Assembly (NCBI GenBank): GCA_020310875.1 | Contig: CM035431.1 | Location: 18,827,767-18,891,766, forward strand | Direction of reading: 5' to 3' | DNA: 64,000 nucleotides | Origin: Ceratopteris richardii | Taxonomy: Eukaryota; Streptophyta; Polypodiopsida; Polypodiales; Pteridaceae | Part shown: positions 32,365 through 42,399 of the stretch, in pieces | How the letters are laid out: every line of letters starts with the position of its first letter | How positions within the stretch are numbered: the first letter of the stretch is position 1 | The notes under the pieces: generated by a model | The model's input: the letters and a program-made list of their open reading frames with translations, nothing else | Database searches by the model: none | What the model was told of the DNA's origin: nothing | Position numbers and translations under genes: made by a program

Positions 32365-32760
32365 TGAGATGGTAGGTTTGGGTCAAATATTCGAGCAACT
32401 AAAGAAGGATAACTACTAATCGTAGAATTTTGAGTGATTAAATACTTGACAGGAAAAGGCTTTTGGAGAATAGTTAGTGGAGAGGAGCCACAACCGCAAC
32501 CACAACTAGATCTCTGTGATCCAAGCACCATAGATCAACAAAAGAGGCAATTAAAGGGATGGGAGGAAAGGAACAAAATAGTGATGTTCCTTATACGACA
32601 AGTCATCTCAAACACAATGATAGGGAAAAAGAAAAATCTAAACAAAACAAAGGAGAATTAGGAGGCTTTAGTGAAGGCATATGCCATCTCTACAAGGTCA
32701 AGGAAGATGTAACTCAAGAATGAGTTAAAAACACTTGAGAAGGCCTCAAATTGTCTATGC
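32365..32760 (+). pseudogene. gag: Co-3: relic of a copia gag
   Basis: Coding traces resembling the N-terminal gag of Co-4: an L-K-K-D-N-Y start near 32400, G-K-G-F-W-R-I-V-S-G-E-E near 32452-32487, W-E-E-R-N-K near 32562, the I-R-Q-V-I-S-N-T-M-I-G segment near 32595-32625 and an L-K-N-E-L-K-T-L-E-K segment near 32715-32740. Nothing further of the element is recognised downstream. Eroded fossil. Confidence 0.7.
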
Positions 32761-32984
32761 AACACTTAGCCTAAGATAGTATTAACTAAGGGGGTTGAGA
32801 GAACCTCAAGTCTCGTACTTTGGAACTTCTCTAATGCTTATGGTCCTCTCCCAAGCTGGGCTCCACAATTGCACCTTACTCTGCTAGTCAATCACCTCCA
32901 AAGACCCTAAAAAAATCCCAAAATTTGGGTCAAATTGTATAAAATTTGATTTGAAAAAAAAATCCCAATTTCCTATCTACTGCA

Positions 32985-33440
32985 TTAGATGATGTCTATC
33001 ACAAAAGACAGCTCTGTCAAAGGTCTTTCTTTATCGTGATAGATCTGTCTATTGTGATAGATGGCTCTATCATCTATCATGGATTTCAATCTATCATGAT
33101 ATATGGTCTATCTATCATGATAGACGGGTCTATCATCTATCGTAAAGAACTTCTATCAATAGATAGGTCTATTTCATGATGGATGCTATGCCTATCATCA
33201 TAGATGTGTCTATTGTGATAGATGGTGTCTATCATTTGTCTAGGACCCATCTATCATCATAGATGGGCCTATTGCGATAGATGGTGTTCGCCATCTATCA
33301 TGTTTTCAATCTACCATGATAGAAGAGTCTATCATGATAGAGGGTCTCTATCATGGGTTCCTCTCTATCATGATAGAGGTGTCTATTGCAATATAGAGGT
33401 GTCTATTGTGGTTTTTGTATGTTGCAATATTGAGTTTATA
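32985..33440. repeat. Array of a 12-bp palindrome, consensus CTATCATGATAG
   Basis: About 20 variants of CTATCNNGATAG spaced roughly 15-30 bp apart. Exact CTATCATGATAG palindromes lie at 33112-33123, 33329-33340 and 33365-33376. It has the same form as the CCATCGCGATGG array in the Gy-B leader. The region has no gene. It lies just outside the candidate left LTR of Gy-D. Confidence 0.8.
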
Positions 33441-33505
33441 TCATAACAGAAAATAGAAATTTCCAAGATGCATTTGACGTTTTGGGATGCTCATAGGGTG
33501 GTTTT

Positions 33506-34073
33506 TGTTAGGGTCGTCAGATAATTTTGTAATTACTTATTAAAATATACATTGAACACTCTCATCGAGAAGGCAAGAGTTGCATCATTGTACCTGTTCA
33601 ATATAACTTAAATGACATCAAAGCATGTAGCAAGAGAGCAGAGGTTCACAAACATGCTTTTCGCCTGAGGCCGTGAAGCCAACATATGGTGTCTATGGGA
33701 CTGACCTTCATCGCGCAGAGCAGAGAGTGAAGTTTGGCTAATTTGGTGTCATCTCTCTTAACTGTGTTGTTTGGTCTATGCAGTCTGTTGATTATCTTAA
33801 GCGGTTCGATGATAATTAGTTAAATAGTTTGATTAATCAGTCTATGGTGGCAATAATTTCTATGTTGAGGGGCAACCATCTATGTAGTATTGTATAATCA
33901 AACTACTATAGGAAGTCTATTGTCTACCTGTGTAATCACTCTAGTACTAAAGTGACTAGGAAAGAAAATACCTAGGAATTCTGCTAACATAATTTTTGCC
34001 ACCCAAGAACCCTTTATGTTGCCCTATTACTGTAGTCTTGCTAGACACAGTCGGCTAGAACAGAGGCTTAACA
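33506..34073 (+). repeat. Candidate 5' LTR of Gy-D
   Basis: 568 bp starting TGTTAGGG and ending GGCTTAACA, so its ends form TGTTA/TAACA. It is followed after a short gap by TAGCACCATCTATGGGAAG (34075-34093), which resembles the primer region seen next to the 5' LTR in many plant gypsy elements. No second LTR was found to prove it. Confidence 0.45.
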
Positions 34074-34153
34074 CTAGCACCATCTATGGGAAGTGGATTT
34101 TAGTTTTTGTAAGATATTTAGAGTATAGTTATTAAGAAGAGTTCAATTCCTAC

Positions 34154-34930
34154 ATGCTAGTTACACGTTCTGGAGAGACCTATCCTAAATACCAAAATTA
34201 TAAACATCCTATGAGAGTAAACAATATGTTAGGGACACCACTGTGTAGTAATATTGAAGGGAGTACATCTGAGGGGAAGAGCATATTACGTACCAATCGA
34301 GTAGCACCACAACATTTCTTCAGTTTTAGTTTCCAAAGTATACCGGAACTTAGTCCGGTAGAGTTCGTTGATAGTACGGTGTCCGGTATTGATACCAAAC
34401 TCAATGATAGTTTGATGCCTTTCGGTGGTGGTTGGGTGTGCGCTCTTGATACCGTGTCTTGTGACAGTCTGACATCCGTGAAAACGATAGACAAAGTTGG
34501 TGAAGATATCGCAACAAGTTTACTATACAAAATGTAAGAACTCTAGCCATGTGGCAACGAACTGTGCCCTTAATCAAGTCTACTACGCCATTTGTGATAT
34601 GCTATTCACTTAACAGATACTTGCCCCTACAATGCAAAGGCACAGAAAAGATTGGCCATTCATGGAGTTCTTCAAGAACAAGGACGATTAACCACAAGCT
34701 ATGTACCATCTCATTTGAGAAATGTAGCATATCCAACTTACACCAAGTACAAGGGACCTCAGATAGGAAACTTTGGTCAAACTCAGTGGAACCAAGGACA
34801 AACACAACTTTACCTCCAGCTGGATGTCATTTCTGTGGGGAAGTAGGCCACATACATTGTCATTGTAAGGAAGATTGTGAATACGACAAACAAAAAAAGA
34901 TAGGTAGAGTCAAATGGGAAAAGTCATCTA
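34154..34930 (+). pseudogene. gag: Gy-D gag remnant with zinc knuckle
   Basis: An open stretch of 127 codons (34154-34537) is followed by broken coding sequence with a canonical knuckle C-H-F-C-G-E-V-G-H-I-H-C-H-C at 34825-34866. The knuckle supports a nucleocapsid function. The preceding sequence is not recognised, and the gag capsid domain itself is not evident. Confidence 0.65.
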
Positions 34931-35379
34931 TATTATGACAAGAGATGCACAAACAGTTGTAGTGCAGACCTGATCGGGAAAAACCCTCCATCCGATTGTA
35001 GGAGTGTTGGAGCCAGGGCTAAAGGAATAGCAATAGGCATTTGTCAAAGCATCCAAGTGGGCTACATAAGAACGAACAATTTTCCTCAACCCTATACCCA
35101 TGACACGACAAAAAGTTGATGAGTTAGCGGAGTCTACACTGGACCCAACACTAGTACAATCAGTATCCTCACTAGAATTTGCACTACAATTGTCTAATCA
35201 AAGTATACCATGGGATATTTTAGTTAAATCTCCGATTACCATTCCTTTGGGACAAATACAACTTTAGTTCCGAGCATTTGACAACAGTTCTTGTAGTAGA
35301 TTGACCCAAGTTCAACACGGGCACGAGCCACGACTACCATCAATCTGGAATCCAATTCCAGAGTTGATCATGCAGTCCC

Positions 35380-35626
35380 TTTAATTACTATTTGGTTTAA
35401 GAATCATAAACTTTTGCAAGTTCTAATTGATGGCGGATCAAGAGCTAATATTGCTAGGAAAGAAATTTGGAAAAATCTAGGCGACAATCACATCGAACCA
35501 GTTAATATTTTTGTCTTCATGGCAGATTAGTCGAGAGTCCATCCGATAGGACTAGTATGTTATATCCCTATCACATTACATTGTGCAGTATTTAAAATAA
35601 CTTTCATTATTATGGACCTACCTCAA
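35380..35626 (+). pseudogene. pro: Gy-D aspartic protease, left part
   Basis: L-I-D-G-G-S-R-A-N-I motif at about 35420-35450, the active-site form common in plant Tat-like gypsy proteases, followed by the strand leading towards the second box. The domain is split by Gy-B. Its second box (L-L-x-R-P-W-V) reappears at about 49885-49910 on the other side. Confidence 0.75.
35622..35626 (+). repeat. Left target-site duplication of Gy-B (CTCAA)
   Basis: CTCAA directly before TGTTGG. The identical pentamer follows the right LTR at 49861-49865. Confidence 0.9.
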
Positions 35627-36285
35627 TGTTGGCAGAAGCCAGAGGCATAGAAGACGCGGAAGCATGTAAAGACAGAGCAGGGAGCTAGCCGAATCAGTTT
35701 TGCAAAGATTTATGTTTTATAAATATTCTTCAAAACCTCCAACAGTGATTTTCATCACTATTGTAACATATGTAACATAGAAAAACCCTTTTTGTAATCC
35801 ATAGCTCCATTTTGTGCAAGCCGAGGAGTCCTCGAGCTTGAGGAGCTTAGGTAGAATGAGCATACCATTTTTTATTATTTAGGGACACCGTTTACCCTCT
35901 CAAATAGCGCATGGGACCTATTTTTTAACTATGCCGGTCACTAGATGTGAAACCAGTCAAAACTAGTCTAGAATCTATAAAAAGAGCTAGAGAGCTCATT
36001 TTGGAGGTTACTTGGTGTTAGCTTGTTTGAGTAGAGAAGAGCTTAGAGCTATTTTGAGCTTGTAAGAGTGTTCTTGAGTAATAGAGTTGATTTCTCACCT
36101 TCAGTTGTGTCTTGCTTGTCTCTTCGTAGTGTGTGTGTATGTGTGTGTGCATCTCTATGCTTCTCACCTTCACTCTCACTTCATCTCACATTCACGATCT
36201 TCATATCACTCTTATCTCTTCCACGGATTGACATTAAGGAGGTGGAGCTTCTTAACGTGGTTCTCACCATTGTGCTAGAGCAACA
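35627..36285 (+). repeat. Gy-B 5' LTR
   Basis: 659 bp, TGTTGG to CAACA. Landmarks: agtgat-TTTC-atcact hairpin at 35744-35759, a GAGGAGTCCTCGAGCTTGAGGAG stem region near 35822-35845, a TATA box in CTATAAAAAG at 35975-35984, and a TGTGTGTATGTGTGTG run near 36129-36148. The TATA box suggests transcription starting about 30 bp downstream, which would leave an R-U5 of roughly 270 bp. Confidence 0.95.
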
Positions 36286-36292
36286 CCAAATT

Positions 36293-36314
36293 TGGCGCCG
36301 TTGCCGGGGATCGA
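36293..36314 (+). promoter_or_regulatory. Gy-B primer-binding site for tRNA-Asp
   Basis: 22 bases, TGGCGCCGTTGCCGGGGATC plus GA, complementary to the 3' end of plant tRNA-Asp(GTC), starting 7 bases after the LTR. From knowledge of the tRNA sequence the match is complete. Minus-strand DNA synthesis would start here. Confidence 0.9.
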
Positions 36315-38212
36315 GTCTAGGACGAATGTGTGATGGTAAGAGTATAGCAAGAGGTGGCATTGGAAGGTAAAAATTTCAGTTTTTGTTGTTGTTTTTAGTT
36401 AGTTTTTAGTGTTTTTCACCTCCCCCACACTCCATATTCATCACTGCATCATCATCTCCAACTCTAAAAAAATCAGAAAATTCACCATATCCACCCATTC
36501 TCCTCATTTCCCCTCATTTGTGCATGTGCGAGAGAGAGAGAGAGCTTTCGTACTTGTGTGTACTTGTGTGTTTTGAGTTTTCTTGCAGGTATAGAGCTCC
36601 AGAGCATCACGAAAGCTGCAAAAAGGTAAGAAATGTACTCTCAGTCAGAAACTGCCGACTGTGTCAGATCATCGTGATGGTCTGCAAAGTTTGGAATTTG
36701 AGGTAGGCGACCACACCAACGTGTAGGCGACCCTTGCGTGTGTAGGAATCCATTTTTGGATTTGCAAAATTCACACTTTGGTGGACCATCGCGATTGGCT
36801 CACACTGTCGTGATTGTGTCACACCATCGCGATTGGCTCACGCCATCGCGACGGCTCGGCCGGACCATCGAGATGGTCTCGCACCATCGCGATGACTCAC
36901 TTGAGCCATCGCGACGGTTCACTTGGACCATCGTGATGATCCCGTCGACCCCACGCCATCGCGATTGGCCCATGCCATCGCCTCAATAGTGCCACGTGTC
37001 AAATTAGACCATCACGATTGCTCACTAGCCACGCCATCACGACGAGACCCTTACACCATCGTGACAGCTCAAAATTTGGACCATCACGATTGGCTCACGT
37101 CATTGCATCTGTGACCATCACGACGGTTCACTTCGGACCATCGCGACGGTTCACGTTGATCGTTGACTGAAGCCATCGTGATTGTTCACTCAATCGGACC
37201 ATCGCGACGCCTCACCCCGACCATCACGATTGCTCACATTTAGACCATCAGGACCGTGCACTTCAGAACATTGCGACGGTTCGTGCACATGCCATCGCGA
37301 TGGTCCCAGACCATCGCGATCATCTCAAACCATCGCGATTGCTCACCCAAACGCAAATTTTAGGGTTTGATTTTTTGACCAATTTTGGGGCTATTTTTTG
37401 AAAATTTTTGGATCATTGCACTCATAGGAGACCCCTTAGCTCATATTTGGAGAAGAACCTGTTTGTGAGTTTTCACCCCCCAGGGCCTGAACGGTCATAT
37501 CTTTTTCATCCGAAGTCTGTTTTCATAAAGGATACATTGATTTTTAGGGAGGATAATTTGAGGTTGACCTAGTTTGGGACTAGAAAGCCAGGGGGCAATC
37601 ATTGAAATTTTGGGCAAAAGGGAAAGGACTTTTAAAAGTGTATATACTCAAGTGCTTAATCATCCATTTGTGAAATTGGTCTAATATTGAATTTTTCCAG
37701 GTCTAGCAAGGGCAATCAAGGGCAAACAAAGCAAGGCAGTGAAGAACGCAAAGCTTGGGAAGCGCGGCTTCTTGGGCATCAGAGCAACCAAAAAAGCTGA
37801 CTCGAGGTTGGAAGATTACTCAACCCCCTCAGTCAATTCTTAGCTTAGGCTAAACCGTAGCATTGTGGATTCACGACGATAGGAACGCCTCAAGTTCAAG
37901 ACATTAATTTATCAAGTCTAAGACTAAAGACAAAGGTGTGTGATATGAAAACTTAAAGGGAAAGAACCTAAGTCTGACGGAACGAGAACTCAAAGTACCA
38001 CAGAAAGTCAAATTCCTGACGCATACATCTAGACAAGAATCTAAAGGGATTTAAAATGAATCAAGAAAGTAAAAACAAGGAACATCGACAATCAAAGAAG
38101 TGCTGCGAAGAAGAACCTTAGATCAGGAAAACATATAGGTAAGTCAGACCGACGAAGCCTTAGATCATCAGAAGCAAGTGTAGGCACTACTGCACGATCG
38201 TGGGCTCAACAA
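36315..38212 (+). other. Gy-B untranslated leader
   Basis: 1.9 kb between primer site and gag. Apart from the palindrome array at 36780-37350 it contains no convincing coding sequence. The section 37690-38210 is A-rich and resembles a gag lead-in. Such long leaders usually hold packaging and translation signals, but none can be named here. Confidence 0.7.
36780..37350 (+). repeat. Array of a 12-bp palindrome, consensus CCATCGCGATGG, in the Gy-B leader
   Basis: About 25 variants of CCATCGCGAYKG spaced about 17-30 bp apart, often followed by CTCAC or TTCAC. The exact palindrome CCATCGCGATGG is at 37292-37303. Many copies differ by CG to CA or TG, the expected decay of methylated CpG. Confidence 0.88.
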
Positions 38213-38887
38213 TTGAACACTAGTTATCCCTACGAGAGCTTAGACACGAGTGAATCGGAAATGGCATTCAACAGACCAGAAGGAGGGTCAAATGTAGCAT
38301 ACTTAGAAAAACCTGAAGGACCGTATAGAACGCAATTAGAATTTCTCCGAACCAGCCGCTTAGGTGCTCGCATCAATGAGGATGGTTTGGGAAGACAAGT
38401 GGTGCAAATGCACAACCCGGATCAACCCATTGGATTGGAACGTGCAGTGGTGAAATTCGAGAGAGACGCGTACATAGATAAGGAAGGGACGGTGTACATC
38501 TTAAGTACTCAGCCAAACAATACCAATGAGTTTGGCGTAATTCAATTGGAAACAAAAGCGAAATCTCAAGGAAAAGAACCAATGGAAGAACGTAGGACAC
38601 CTAGAGGGAAATTTGTACTGACACGAGTACTAGTGCCAAATTGGATCCCTCAGGACAACAGAAGCATAGAGATGTTTGTAAATAAAGAAACTGACGAAGC
38701 ATTTTGGAGATACAGAACGGAACAACCTAGTGAGGTAGGCTCCATCATAATCTATGAATTTAAGGACCCGGATACACCTGGAAAGGTTGTATACCTGGAT
38801 GAAACTTCAGAAAGAGTATTTGTGGTACCAGACCACACTAAAAATACCTACACATGGAGAGGTGATTTAGTATTCCCTCCATCATGA
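38213..38887 (+). CDS. Gy-B reading frame upstream of gag, function unknown
   Basis: Open stretch of 224 codons just ahead of the gag frame. It is hydrophilic with mixed charge, and no domain is recognised. It probably forms the N-terminal region of the gag precursor or a small extra protein. The equivalent part of Gy-A lies outside the window, so conservation cannot be judged here. Confidence 0.55.
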   Translation: MNTSYPYESLDTSESEMAFNRPEGGSNVAYLEKPEGPYRTQLEFLRTSRLGARINEDGLGRQVVQMHNPDQPIGLERAVVKFERDAYIDKEGTVYILSTQPNNTNEFGVIQLETKAKSQGKEPMEERRTPRGKFVLTRVLVPNWIPQDNRSIEMFVNKETDEAFWRYRTEQPSEVGSIIIYEFKDPDTPGKVVYLDETSERVFVVPDHTKNTYTWRGDLVFPPS

Positions 38888-38938
38888 GCGAACGTAAACG
38901 TACGCCAACAAGGTGCAGGAACATCCTCAGCTCATGGC

Positions 38939-40948
38939 ATGCAAAGAGAGAAAAACAAAGATAGACCCGAAGTAAGCTTCAATTATCCCATAGGGAGAGA
39001 TAGAACAACCACGGACACTAATAGAGCGGATAGACAAAGAGAACATGGAATACTAGGTGGTAGAGATGATTTTCCTCTACCAAGACCACGAGAACACGCA
39101 AGAATACTGAGACCCACTCAACTAGTGAAATCCATGAAAAAATATTTTGATGGGACAGGAGATCCCTACGACCATGTAGCAGAATTTAAGCAAGTGCTAC
39201 GAGCCGAGCAAGTCGAAGACATGTTCAAGCAATATAACGCATTTGGACTAACGTTAAAGAATACAACTTTAACTTGGTTCCAACCATTGCAACAAAGGAA
39301 ATTTAGAGATATCCATCACTTTTTAGAGTCATTCATCACTGAATTCTCTAAAAGTGGGATCAAACATGACATGTCTTCGTTGATTCATAGCTTTAAACAG
39401 ACCCCTCAGGAAACAATTAGACTCGCAGGACGTAGGTTTAGACAATATGTTGAAAGATGTCCAATGCAAGAGCTACCCTCAGAGGCCAAACAAGTGTCGT
39501 TGTTTCTAGACGGCTTGTTGAGCTCTAAACTACGCTCCTATGTATACTTGAAGGAACCCAGAACGCTAGAGCAATGTGTAAGAATTTGCATAGACATTGA
39601 GGACAACTTAGGAGACAAGTTGGAACTCTCAAATTTCTATAAGGACTCAGATTGTTCTTCTCTAGCATCCACCGAATTGTCTAACTCAATAGAGGACCTA
39701 ACAGAAAAAGTGGCCCAGAAACTAGGAGTTTCTAGTAAACAGATGTGCAAGTTAGCAACTAACGTACATTGTTACACCTGTGGTGGAAATCATTTGGAAA
39801 ATGTGTGCCCCAATGCAACACAATCACAAGCCAACCCTAGTGGCCAATACTGTACAATTGAGAGAAGATACACAAATCACACGGCTAAAGACTGCCCATA
39901 CAACAAACAAGCAGTAAGAGAGAACTACCCGCAAGTATACGCACAGCCAGGTAGATATCAAAGCCAATACAATGCTCAACGTTATTACTATAGGCCTCCT
40001 CAGAACTACCCATATCAGGCGCAACAGAGACCTCAACCTGTCTTAGCTCAGCAGCCATACCCACTAGCAAATGTCATCTCAGTCAAATACGCTGCTGCAG
40101 AAGAGAACCTAAGTAGGGCCTTAGTACCTTCTTCACCTTTGATCACAGAGAGTGATCCGAAATCTAACAATTTTGACTCTACTCATGTAGATAGTCGACC
40201 CGCATATTACACAGAGTCACTAGAACACGTAGAGACATATCAATATGATAGTCCACAAGTGGAACCTAGTTGGGAGCCCGATAACGCTAACGTGATGTAC
40301 ACAAACCCTAATCCGCGGCCCCAATTGAGACAACAAAGACCACAGGGCCCTAGACGACCATGCTTTAGGTGCCAAGGAGATCATTTCATAAAGGATTGTC
40401 CACATCCTCCGATAGCAGGACACTCACAGTACTATAACATACAAGGTTTTTGTGCCGATTGTGGCAAAGAGCACATAATCAAAGATTGTCCTAAGAACCC
40501 TGTGAATGCTTCAAATGTGACACCGATGAATGTGATAGGTATTGTAAACAATGCAGATGGATCCAACCCTACATACATGCCTATCCAAGCTATAACCAGA
40601 GCCCAGGTGCTCTTACAGAACCAACGGCTTAATCAAGAGAAAATAGCCGAAACTAGTGAAGTTGCCGAATCTAGCAGTAAAAAAACAAAATCTTGGAAAG
40701 ATTCTAGAGAGAGGATCAAGAGAAAATGGAGTAAAAGGATAACTGAGTTGGAAGGAAGTCTCAAGGAATCTAGAGCCAAAATACTAGAATTGACTTCACA
40801 AGAATTAAATAAAGAGAACCCAGCTCAGAAATCAGGATCAATTTTAGCGGAACCCATACCAGAAAATCTAGACATGATGTTTCGTGCATATCACGCTAGA
40901 ATAAAAGAAGGACCTCAAGTAGCTGAAATGAGTAAGAACTACCCTTGA
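38939..40948 (+). CDS. gag: Gy-B gag (capsid and nucleocapsid)
   Basis: 669-codon open stretch. The retrotransposon gag domain lies at residues about 55-240, starting at the F-D-G-T-G-D-P-Y motif (70-77), followed by W-F-Q-P-L and the F-I-T-E-F-S segment. Three zinc knuckles of the form C-x2-C-x3-H-x4-C are at residues 278-290, 475-487 and 505-517. The first two are separated by a Gln/Tyr/Pro-rich segment. A basic, possibly coiled-coil tail lies at about residues 590-640. Capsid and RNA-binding protein of the particle. The x3 spacing differs from the usual x4 of CCHC knuckles and is the same in all three. Confidence 0.92.
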   Translation: MQREKNKDRPEVSFNYPIGRDRTTTDTNRADRQREHGILGGRDDFPLPRPREHARILRPTQLVKSMKKYFDGTGDPYDHVAEFKQVLRAEQVEDMFKQYNAFGLTLKNTTLTWFQPLQQRKFRDIHHFLESFITEFSKSGIKHDMSSLIHSFKQTPQETIRLAGRRFRQYVERCPMQELPSEAKQVSLFLDGLLSSKLRSYVYLKEPRTLEQCVRICIDIEDNLGDKLELSNFYKDSDCSSLASTELSNSIEDLTEKVAQKLGVSSKQMCKLATNVHCYTCGGNHLENVCPNATQSQANPSGQYCTIERRYTNHTAKDCPYNKQAVRENYPQVYAQPGRYQSQYNAQRYYYRPPQNYPYQAQQRPQPVLAQQPYPLANVISVKYAAAEENLSRALVPSSPLITESDPKSNNFDSTHVDSRPAYYTESLEHVETYQYDSPQVEPSWEPDNANVMYTNPNPRPQLRQQRPQGPRRPCFRCQGDHFIKDCPHPPIAGHSQYYNIQGFCADCGKEHIIKDCPKNPVNASNVTPMNVIGIVNNADGSNPTYMPIQAITRAQVLLQNQRLNQEKIAETSEVAESSSKKTKSWKDSRERIKRKWSKRITELEGSLKESRAKILELTSQELNKENPAQKSGSILAEPIPENLDMMFRAYHARIKEGPQVAEMSKNYP

Positions 40949-40981
40949 GCAGACTTAGAAATAGAGAGGACTAAACTTTGC

Positions 40982-41557
40982 ATGAAGATGGTAGAATTAG
41001 CACAAGCTTTGTTCGAAGCCTCTAGATATCTTAATTGGAATAACATGGCAAAACCTGAACTACACTTTCAAGGTCTAATGGAGAGGCTAGAATACTTGAT
41101 AGAAAGCAAAGAGAAAAAGGATCAGCATAGGAATCTTAGTGTCCCAGAGACACAGGAAAGGAATGCACCATCCTTATCTCAAGTGCCAAACACAGAAGGG
41201 GAAGACAACATGTCTTCCATACATAGATATTCACATGAATTTTTGAGAGAAATCCAAGAAGAGAAATGGAGAAGAAAACAAGGAACCCATCCTCCTATTC
41301 AAGAAATAGACGACTTACAGGAACAATTTCCCCAAGATATCCCCTCTATTTACGATGATGTAGAGGAAGAACAACCGAGTGAACACAGAGGTTTTGAATC
41401 CAATTCTTTACAAGAATTACCTCACTTCACAGGACCTTGGGAAGCAAAGTCTATTAGTATGAGAGCACCCACGTTAATAGTGAGGAATGAAGAATCAGTT
41501 ATCCCAAGAAACATGGAAGTGATCAAGAACACTAAGTACAATGTAACCTCACTCTAG
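40982..41557 (+). pseudogene. Gy-B gag-pol linker
   Basis: 191-codon open stretch, acidic and Gln/Pro-rich, matching the linker of Gy-A (1141-1602). The start adds about 70 residues with Leu/Ala/Glu helices (M-V-E-L-A-Q-A-L-F-E). No known domain. Confidence 0.6.
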
Positions 41558-41562
41558 ACGAG

Positions 41563-41988
41563 TTGTTAAAGGTTAAACCAGAACTGTGGAAGCATGTAGC
41601 AAATCAATTCCCTGAGCTTGCTACTACTCCCTCACAAATAGGATCACATAAAAAGTTACCAGAGATTCTCGTAGAAAAGGTAGGAGACGTAAGTGAAGGA
41701 GAGGAAGGTAACACTTATCTTCCAATAACCCATCAGGGCTACACCACGAAAGCCATCTTAGATTCAGGAGCTAGAGTAGCCATAGCTACCACCGCTTTAT
41801 GGAAACGTTGGGGTAAGCCTGCACTAAGACCCACCAGGATGAAGCTACAAATGGCTGACGGACACATAGAAAAACCATTAGGTTTACTAGAAGGCATGTC
41901 TCTCACCACTTGTGGTGTAGAGTTTGAGTATACCTTTGCCATTTGTGATTTTGCGAAGAATCATGCTTATGAGATGATATTGGGATGA
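41563..41988 (+). pseudogene. pro: Gy-B first aspartic protease (PR1)
   Basis: Retropepsin domain with A-I-L-D-S-G-A near 41752-41773 and the second box Y-E-M-I-L-G at the end of the stretch. It is almost identical to PR1 of Gy-A. It would cleave the gag-pol precursor. Fossil. Confidence 0.85.
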
Positions 41989-42006
41989 CCATTCATGCGT
42001 CATTGT

Positions 42007-42344
42007 TTAACCTTGAGATAGCACCAGAATGGGCTAAGCCGATAGTCCCTATTCTCACATATGGACCCAAGAATCCTAGGATAAGGATCAAGGAAGGAGA
42101 GATTACCAAGTCTCAGAGATATCAAATCATAGCAAGAAGTATATATAAACATGATAATCAAAAGATTCTTGCTTGTTGTGTAGATGAATCAGAACATGCA
42201 AATTGGTTGCAATTAGCACATGTAGGTGCATTAAGGCAACATCATTCGAAACATCGTACTTTGCAGACTCTGCGTAGACTAGGAGTATATTGGCCTTCTA
42301 TGGAAGCAAATGTCTACAAATTGTGTAAAGAATGCCCTATCTGT
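42007..42344 (+). other. Gy-B extra H2C2 zinc-binding module
   Basis: First His at 42219-42221 (A-H-V-G), Q-H-H, Y-W-P-S-M near 42288-42305, C-x2-C ending at 42344. The sequence is open here and runs on into the spacer (A-T-L-Y-H-V-S-L) and the second, regular module at 42597-42722. This is the clearest of the three tandem pairs in the window. Confidence 0.82.
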
Positions 42345-42399
42345 TGTGAAAGACCACCAGTAGAACACGCTACATTATATCATGTGTCTCTCACACCAG

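Noticed and set aside
32985-33440. Regular palindromic repeats that might be called a CRISPR array
   Set aside because: Spacing is irregular, repeats are short and degenerate, and there are no cas genes. The context is plant retrotransposon DNA. The same holds for 36780-37350.
36293-36314. tRNA-Asp gene
   Set aside because: Only 22 bases complementary to the tRNA 3' end are present, next to an LTR. It is a primer-binding site, not a gene.
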